NCBI GenBank assembly: GCA_026225945.1
Contig: JAMJFZ010000770.1
Location: 807,501-871,500, forward strand
From: Cricetomys ansorgei
Taxonomy: Eukaryota > Chordata > Mammalia > Rodentia > Nesomyidae
Reading direction: 5' to 3'
DNA length: 64,000 nucleotides
Within the stretch, counting starts at the first letter, position 1; each line of letters opens with the position of its first letter. The translations under genes were made by a program, and so were the position numbers. Below the pieces are notes generated by a model. The model made no database searches, was not told the DNA's origin, and saw nothing but the letters and a program-made list of their open reading frames with translations. Below are positions 54,446 through 64,000 of the stretch, piece by piece.

Positions 54446-54594
54446 CTTGATTAAGGAACCCTTTTCCTTTGTGTGCGTGCACACGTGCGCATCATACCAG
54501 GGCAAGATTCTTATTTTGCATATACTTTTCCTAACATTAAATGTTCCCATCAGAGCACATCATTTGAGATGCTCTTTTAAGAATATTTAGTCCT
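54446..54594 (+). repeat. Dispersed duplication, copy A (intron 4)
   Basis: ATTAAGGAACCCTTTTCCTT, ACCAGGGCAAGATTCTTATT, ATGTTCCCATCAGAGCACAT and CATTTGAGATGCTCTTTTAA match copy B at 61925-62058 at high identity and in the same order and orientation. Copy A has an extra CGTGCACACGTGCGC insert. Confidence 0.9.
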
Positions 54595-54644
54595 AGCCAG
54601 GCAGTGGTGGCGCATACCTTTTAACTCCAGCACTGGGAGAGGCG
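54595..54644 (+). mobile_element. 50-bp B1 piece flanked by 14-bp direct repeats
   Basis: AGCCAGGCAGTGGTGGCGCA to CACTGGGAGAGGCG is the first third of a B1. It is bounded by GAATATTTAGTCCT at 54581-54594 and 54645-54658, identical copies. The B1 middle, 3' end and A-tail are absent. Confidence 0.93.
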
Positions 54645-54699
54645 GAATATTTAGTCCTGTTGGTGAGTGCCATAGAAATGACACAAAGGAAATTGGCTG

Positions 54700-55085
54700 T
54701 AGGTTTTATCTACGTAGCTTTGGCTGGCCTGAAACTCACTATATGGACCAGGCTTGCCTTGAATTGAATGAGAACTGCCTGCTTTTGCCTCCTGAATGTT
54801 TTATTCTGGAAAAATATCTGGCTATAATCTGTTCATGTCCTGAAAGTTTGAGTTGAATTCAGAAGTATGAGTGAGTTCATTAAAAAGTAATGAACTGAGG
54901 ACTAGAAAGATGCTTCATGGATAAGAGCATTTGTTATACTTGCAAGGAGACCTGGTCAGTTCCCAGCACCCACATGGCGGCTCACAGTCACCTTAGCTAA
55001 CATTCCAGGGTATCTGACACCCTTTTAGTGCACAGATACACATACAAGCAAAAGACACATATAAAAATAAATCTTTAAAAAATAT
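54700..55085. mobile_element. B1 (minus) and B2 (plus) SINEs
   Basis: B1 at 54700-54800: TACGTAGCTTTGGCTGGCCT, AACTCACTATATGGACCAGG. B2 at 54899-55085: GGACTAGAAAGATGCTTCAT, CAGCACCCACATGGCGGCTC and an AAAATAAATC tail. Confidence 0.85.
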
Positions 55086-55231
55086 AATGAACTAAATTTT
55101 TTGTGGGGAGAGGTGGCATCATACAGGCTGTGGCATGGCTGCTGATCTCTGCTGTTAGGGTGCTTCCTCACTGTGCCAGTCCCCTTACCACCACTGGGGC
55201 GTAATATCTGAGTCTAATCCCCAGAATTACA

Positions 55232-55385
55232 AAACGCCAGGCATGGAGGCACAGAACTGTAATCCCAGCACTCAGGAACTGGAGCCAGGAGGATCAGAAG
55301 TTCAAGGTCATCCTTGTCTGCATCATTATTTTGAGGCCAGCCTGGGGTACTTGAGACCTTGTCTCAAAAACAAAACAAACAACAA
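55232..55385 (+). mobile_element. B4/B1-type SINE, plus strand
   Basis: CCAGGCATGGAGGCACAGAA, CTGTAATCCCAGCACTCAGG, GTTCAAGGTCATCCTTGTCT and CTTGAGACCTTGTCTCAAAA. Confidence 0.88.
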
Positions 55386-59094
<3,709 letters not shown>

Positions 59095-59215
59095 TGTCAG
59101 GTAGCCTCTCTCTACATAGCCTTGGCGGTCCTGGAACTCACTATGTAGACCAGGCTGGCTTCAAACCCAGAGAGATCTACTGGCCTTCTGTTTTCCAAGG
59201 GCTAGGGTTAAGCCT
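59095..59215 (-). mobile_element. B1 SINE, minus strand, decayed
   Basis: CTACATAGCCTTGGCGGTCC, TGGAACTCACTATGTAGACC and AGAGAGATCTACTGGCCTTC are in B1 order. Confidence 0.85.
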
Positions 59216-59574
59216 GGTGAGCAAGTGTGGCCTTCAGAGAGAAGCTGTTCTTGAGATTCTCATCCGTTTTGCGAAGGGTCTGCAGGTCATAGGCCTTTGA
59301 CCCACTAGCCCTTGTGAAGTCATCTAAACTCGTTAGCCAGCCTCAGGAAAAGTCAGGTGAGTTTGTGTTGAATGGAATATATAAATGCAGCTGGGAAGGC
59401 ACATAGATGCCATTGTGGCCTGGCTGGTGCTAGAACAAAGGCAGAAGTTGATTATCTACTCCGGAAGTGCAATAGAACCAGTCAGTGAGGGTATCACTCA
59501 GACAGTGACTGTCTTGTGGCTTATAAGAGATTGCAATACAATAAAGTTAAAAGAACTCTTGTTTTCATTCTAAG

Positions 59575-59628
59575 GTTCACCCAGGTTATGGATTCCTGTC
59601 AGAAAACAAAGAGTTTGCCAAGTGTTTG
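59575..59628 (+). CDS. PCCA: PCCA exon 6 (residues 134-151)
   Basis: It encodes VHPGYGFLSENKEFAKCL. HPGYGFLSEN is a hallmark of biotin carboxylases at the end of the N-terminal subdomain. The acceptor is ttcattctaag and the donor TTG-gtaagt. The phase is 0. Human has ARCL and mouse, as I recall, AKRL; this AKCL is a mosaic. The next exon should begin with AAEDV-type sequence and is not found before the window ends. Confidence 0.97.
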
Positions 59629-59897
59629 GTAAGTTTGTAATAAGCCAGAGATGATTGCCTTACCCAGAAAGCACTGCAGTGATGTGAGTTGTTCATGTGC
59701 TCCTGAATTATAGGATGCTAATTGATGTGCTGACTCTTTGATGACTGTTAAAAGTGAGTGTTTTACTCTTTAGTCCAGGTCTTGATGAATAATTATAAGG
59801 ACAGAAAAGAATTAAAGTCACTATTCTGATAATTTTGTTACATTGTTTGATCTTTGAATTTTAAAATTAAAAATTTCAGATTTTCAAATGTAAACAT

Positions 59898-60085
59898 GGG
59901 CTGGAGAGAAGACTTGGTGGTTAAGAGTATATGCTGTTTCAGAAGACCCAGATGTGGTTGCCAGCACCCACATGGGGTGGCTCTAACCTCTGGTAGCCCC
60001 AGCTCTGGAGGACATGATCCCCTCTTCTGGCTTCTGTGGGCATTTGTACTCATGTGCACACATGTATGCACATAATTAAAAAGGG
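59898..60085 (+). mobile_element. B2 SINE, plus strand
   Basis: GGGCTGGAGAGAAGACTTGG, TGGTTAAGAGTATATGCTGT and GGTTGCCAGCACCCACATGG are the B2 head and body. Confidence 0.92.
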
Positions 60086-60855
60086 TGTTCATTGACTGAC
60101 TATAGTCACTTCTTTTTATACCATGAGGATGGAAACTGAGGCCAGAAGTAGGATTTAATTTCTTCCCCACTTTTATTGTAGATTGTGGCACTTGCTCAGA
60201 TCCTAACGCCTTTATTTTAGGAAAAGCACTTTTGAATGGTCTAAACGTTGTCCTCATAACAACCTTCTAGTTAGGTAAATGAACCTGTGTTTGTATCAAA
60301 CTAATTTTTTAGATATATTTTTAATTATGTTAAGATGACACTGAAACCTAAGTTTTTAGGAACTAAAATATGATTTTGATTAATGTTAGAACTTTTGTGG
60401 TGATTAGATCAATTATATCAGATATTAAATTATCTTTCTTATTCTAATATGTTAGACCTTTTTTCTGCTTTGTAACCTCTATTTTGTTCTATGGAACAAA
60501 AATTATAATTATCATCTAGATGAAACTCAAAACTCTCTAAATTTAAGTTGGAACAGTTCTTTAGATCACAGAATTATAGTCTACAATTGTTATAGTAACT
60601 AGCTTACTTTATAAATGAAAAACAGAGCCCCAAGGTAGCGTCTGCAGAGAAGAGTTAGGTGGACATATCTAGAGCTTTGGACTACTAGGTGTGATGTGCT
60701 GTGTCCTAGTTTTTATGTGTATACCATTTTTCTTTTATGTTTCTTTCTTTTTGGAAATTTCATGAAAGTTTTGTAATAAAAAGTGATTTGATAATAATAT
60801 TTATACTCAAATGTTCTCATTAGTATAGTCTCTTATATTTACATTTGTATAGCTT
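60086..60855. other. PCCA: Unassigned intron 6 DNA
   Basis: A+T-rich, with no recognised repeat or exon. Confidence 0.45.
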
Positions 60856-61030
60856 AAGGGTTGGAAAACTCTTGTTCATGGAACAAATACATCCTGCTTT
60901 TTATAAATAAAGCTTTATTTAAGTCCACCATGCCCATTCATTTATATATTTGTCTATGCCCACTTTTGTCCTGGACTAACAGAGATGAGTGGCCTACCAA
61001 GTCTTAAAATACTTGCCATATAGCCTTTTT
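60856..61030. mobile_element. Ancient hAT-Charlie-type relic
   Basis: GGGTTGGAAAACTCTTGTTC, TTATAAATAAAGCTTTATTT, CCATGCCCATTCATTTATAT and AGTCTTAAAATACTTGCCAT match a common mammalian non-autonomous DNA element with diverged ends. Confidence 0.65.
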
Positions 61031-61924
61031 AGAAGCTGGTAACCCTAGGTGTAGATGAATGGCTAACACTCAGGAACATGATATGTTCAATGTGGTCATT
61101 GATGTATTTAGTCATTGGCCAATGATATGACCAATGTCATTCATGTATTTAGTCATTAAAGATACTTCTCTGGCGGTTCTGTCTAAGGCATTTGAGGTTT
61201 TGAAGACGAGTTAAGTGTGAGTACTGCTTCTCAAGGCTTCACAGCCATGCTGTGGAGAATAGGTAAGTGATGTCAATTCAGAAGGGAAATCATTGTGAGA
61301 CACCACCTTTTCTCTAAATGAAGATAAAACAACAATAGCTTCCACTTGGTGTTCATGTTAGCAAAGAGTGTAGAACCACCCACCACCTTTTCCTGTCTCC
61401 CTGAGATAGGATAATCTTATCTCCTTACCAACAGTGTGGTTCCTCTACCAGGCCAGCCTACAGGGTCCTGCCCAGCAGGCTGCCTCTGTCTGTCTCGTGC
61501 GTCTACACTTCCTCTCTGCACAGTGTGCCTCTCCCTGCCCCTCCAGCTCAACAGCACTGTTTGTGTGTTAGCTTTTCTCAAGAGTTTTCTCTTTCTAATG
61601 AGTTGAATGTTTTCTGTCAGATTTCCAGAATACTAAAAAATTAAAAATAAAAAATTCTTACTGGGTATAGTATTCTCTGTTTTGTTAAAATTGTTTGTTT
61701 TAACCTCATTGCTGACTGAAGAGCCTTGGTTATTGTCAGTCTCTGCTTTCTCTTTATGTGTCCTAGTGATTCCAGCATATTAAGTTCAATGACTGTTAAA
61801 AATTATTGAAGACTTGAGAGCTCAAAAGCATTCAGCATGACAAAGAGCTTTCCTCTTATCAGAAAAAGACTGGTTTGGACCCAAAAGACTGTTGATGTTT
61901 TTCTTTGCTTTGAAAATTTGTAGC
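61031..61924. other. PCCA: Unassigned intron 6 DNA
   Basis: A local direct repeat, TCATTGATGTATTTAGTCAT (61098-61117) and TCATTCATGTATTTAGTCAT (61138-61157), is seen. No gene. Confidence 0.5.
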
Positions 61925-62058
61925 TCATAATTAAGGAGCCCTCTTCCTTTTTTGTGTGTACCAGGGCAAGATTCTTATTTGGATTATAATTTTCCTAATA
62001 TTAAATATGTTCCCACCAGAGCTTAGCATTTGAGATGCTCTTTTAAGACTATCTGGTC

Positions 62059-62094
<36 letters not shown>
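61925..62094 (+). repeat. Dispersed duplication, copy B, with (CA)n
   Basis: ATTAAGGAGCCCTCTTCCTT, ACCAGGGCAAGATTCTTATT, TTTTCCTAATATTAAATATG and TTTGAGATGCTCTTTTAAGA match copy A at 54446-54594. The copy ends at a CA run (62060-62094). Confidence 0.9.
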
Positions 62095-62099
<5 letters not shown>

Positions 62100-62299
62100 A
62101 AATAAGTAAATAAAAATGTCATGAAATAAAGAATGAGAGCATACAATAAACCAGTTTCCCAATACATACAAGTATATATCCCCATACTTGCCTGGGGATA
62201 CGTCCTAGTGGGTGTACCCCTGATGAGTCGCAGGTTTAGGCCTAAGTATGGGCCCAGACCCTCACAAGTAACTTTGATTTTTAGCTTCAATGACTATAC

Positions 62300-62423
62300 A
62301 CCTCTATGTAAATATGTATGTGTGCATGTGCGTGCGTGTACCTCTATGTATATATGCATGCATGCATGCATGTGCGTGCGTGTACCTCTATATATGTATG
62401 CATGCATGTGCGTGCGTGCGTGT
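62300..62423 (+). repeat. Three-copy tandem repeat of about 42 bp
   Basis: Units start with ACCTCTAT at 62300, 62340 and 62384. Each contains GCATGCATG-type and TGCGTGCGTGT sequence, with 40-44 base spacing. The GCATGCATGCATGC core can form small hairpins. Confidence 0.85.
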
Positions 62424-62580
62424 GTATTGATGCAAGCTTGCCATAGTGTGCAGGTGGAGTTCAGAGGACAGCTTGCGCTGGTTGGTTCTTTGCTTCCGCT
62501 GTGATGATTCTGAGGATAGAACAGGTTGTTAGGCTTAGTGGCAAATCTTTTTACCCACTAAGCCATTTCACTGGTTCTGA
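62424..62580 (-). mobile_element. B3-type SINE, minus strand
   Basis: GTGGAGTTCAGAGGACAGCT, GGTTCTTTGCTTCCGCTGTG and TTTACCCACTAAGCCATTTC are in minus-strand B3 order. Confidence 0.82.
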
Positions 62581-62659
62581 TAATTCCTTTCATTCAGTTT
62601 ATGACAGATCAGATTATGTGTGATTCTCTACTGCACATGATTTATCATGTCTTTTTGTT

Positions 62660-62955
62660 GTTTTGCTTTGAGACAGGGTCTCACTGTCTATCTAGCCTTG
62701 GCTGGCCTGTAACTTGTATAGACTAGGCTGGCTTCGAATTCATAGAGATCCACTGGCCCCTGCTTCCCATGCGCCATCACACACTTTATAGGTAACCATG
62801 TTGTTGAGGTAAGTGATGTCCTTCATGTCCTGCGTGGCTGCAGTCCTTGTGCTGTCTGAATCCTGCTCTGACTTCCCTCAATGTAAGGGGAAGCCACACC
62901 CTTTCTTCCCTAAGTTGCTATTGGTAATAGTGTCTATCACAGCAACAGAAAAAAT
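62660..62955. mobile_element. B1 (minus) inserted next to a URR1-like 3' end (plus)
   Basis: B1 at 62660-62780: TTTGAGACAGGGTCTCACTG, ATAGAGATCCACTGGCCCCT. The URR1-like part at 62785-62955 has AATGTAAGGGGAAGCCACAC, CCTTTCTTCCCTAAGTTGCT and TATCACAGCAACAG. Confidence 0.7.
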
Positions 62956-63299
62956 CAGGAGGGAAACGTCTTCCTAACTCGTAGACTGATGCTTGTTGGT
63001 GCTGCTGTCATGTGGATGCCAACAGACTTGACAAGCACTCGGTCATTGGCTGCGAACGTGCACTAACATCTCCCCTGTCATTTTGTAAGTAAAAATTTAA
63101 GTAATGCAGAAAAATTTTAAGGAACGATAGTCTGTATTTCATGCTGAAATAGTTTTTCCTGTATTTGCTTTTAATGTCTTTGTCTTTTTCTGTGTTTCTC
63201 TATCAGCCCCTGTCATTTTTAATTTTGTACTTTGAGTTGTATTGCAACTGTCAGTTCCATTCCTGTTCGGTTTTAATACTGGCTTACTGTGACTTATTT

Positions 63300-64000
63300 G
63301 CTGTTTTGGTGAAAGCTTTATTGAAATATGCTGATATTCAATACAGTGCACCCCTAGTCACTTGCTCTCTGCTTTAGCACCTTCTCCTAGAATCACATCA
63401 TAGCCAGGAGAGACAGCACATCTTTCAGCTCTAAGGATTTCCAGGTGCCCCTTGCTTCTCTGCTTCCTGCCCCTTCCCACGCCTTCCCTTCCCCCTAGCC
63501 GACTGGGATTCGTTTCATGTTATTGTAGGTTGTTTTGCTTTGCTAGAATTTTATACAGATGGAAGCATACAGGATGTGTTTGCTTGGATGGGCTCTTTCC
63601 ATTTTTTTTTTTAAAACTCAACAAATTTGTTTTATAATTGATCCATGTTGTAAATATCAGTGAAAAATTAATTTTGTCTTGCTTCTGAGTCATATGCTCT
63701 CCTGTATGTGTGTTCTCATTTTACTTGAAACCATTCCTGTATTGCTGGGCATTTGAGTGCTTTCCTCTTTTAGTATTACAAATAAGCATGCTCAGAACAG
63801 CTGGCTTTCTGGACACTCAAACAGGACTGTAAGGAGCAGGTGATGTTTTTATTAGGATCTGAGTGCTAGTCGGTATAATTGTTCATCTCTACTTCTATCT
63901 CATCATGTAGTGGTGTTTGGTTGTGGTTTCGATTTGAATTTGTCTGATAATTAATGATGTTAGCTGGGCTGTTTGTGATGTTTTTGAGAAGGTGGTGTAG
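63300..64000 (-). mobile_element. Old LINE-1 3' remnant, antisense, runs off the window
   Basis: GCTTTATTGAAATATGCTGA, TTTTATAATTGATCCATGTT, CTGTATTGCTGGGCATTTGA, AATAAGCATGCTCAGAACAG, GTAGTGGTGTTTGGTTGTGG and CTGATAATTAATGATGTTAG follow, in order, the antisense 3' end of older mammalian L1 elements. No open frame remains. Confidence 0.7.

Noticed and set aside
59629..64000. A seventh PCCA exon in the remaining 4.4 kb
   Set aside because: I looked for an AAEDV-type start and the following conserved biotin carboxylase sequence with a splice acceptor and found none. Intron 6 most likely continues past the window.

Overview
The window is vertebrate nuclear DNA from a muroid rodent. It is dense with rodent SINEs (B1, B2, B3, B4, ID), LINE-1 fragments and rodent-type DNA-transposon relics, and it has long introns and one CpG-island promoter. 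The only protein-coding gene I can support is the 5' part of PCCA, the alpha (biotin carboxylase and biotin-carrying) subunit of mitochondrial propionyl-CoA carboxylase, on the + strand. Six coding exons fit the family in order: 22986-23075, 35738-35815, 40222-40269, 40365-40433, 57761-57874 and 59575-59628. Together they encode residues 1-151 of a protein of roughly 725 residues. The rest of the gene lies beyond the right edge. The residues differ from my recollection of both human and mouse PCCA (for example Gln-Ala-Pro-Gly-Cys at the start of exon 2 and Lys for Arg in KKTKAQA), which suggests a rodent other than house mouse. A cricetid is my inference.

Layout: 1-22.6 kb is 5' intergenic DNA. 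It is mostly SINEs and includes a SPIN-like hAT element inside a B2, and a LINE-1 fragment split by several later insertions, one of them a processed RPS15A pseudogene. It also holds a 1.8-kb purine-rich block I cannot classify and several URR1-like elements. At 22.66-23.33 kb is the TATA-less CpG-island promoter of PCCA, with three inverted CCAAT boxes and GC boxes. Intron 1 (12.7 kb) holds SINEs, two MIR relics, a short interstitial telomeric repeat and a 400-bp TTCCC tract. Intron 2 is 4.4 kb. Intron 3 is only 95 bp. Intron 4 (17.3 kb) holds an A+T-rich, repeat-poor stretch that may be a conserved enhancer, a 43-bp minisatellite of about 43 copies and a 41-bp minisatellite of about 8 copies. 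Intron 5 is 1.7 kb. Intron 6 runs off the window and carries a second copy of a segment also found in intron 4, then a LINE-1 remnant.

All six coding exons are multiples of three and every intron is phase 0. Exons 1 and 2 encode the mitochondrial presequence; exons 3-6 encode the start of the biotin carboxylase domain. I found no tRNA, rRNA, CRISPR or intact mobile-element gene. Long open frames in the TTCCC tract, the minisatellite and the CpG island are compositional artefacts. SINE boundaries are read by eye and are good to about 10-20 bases.
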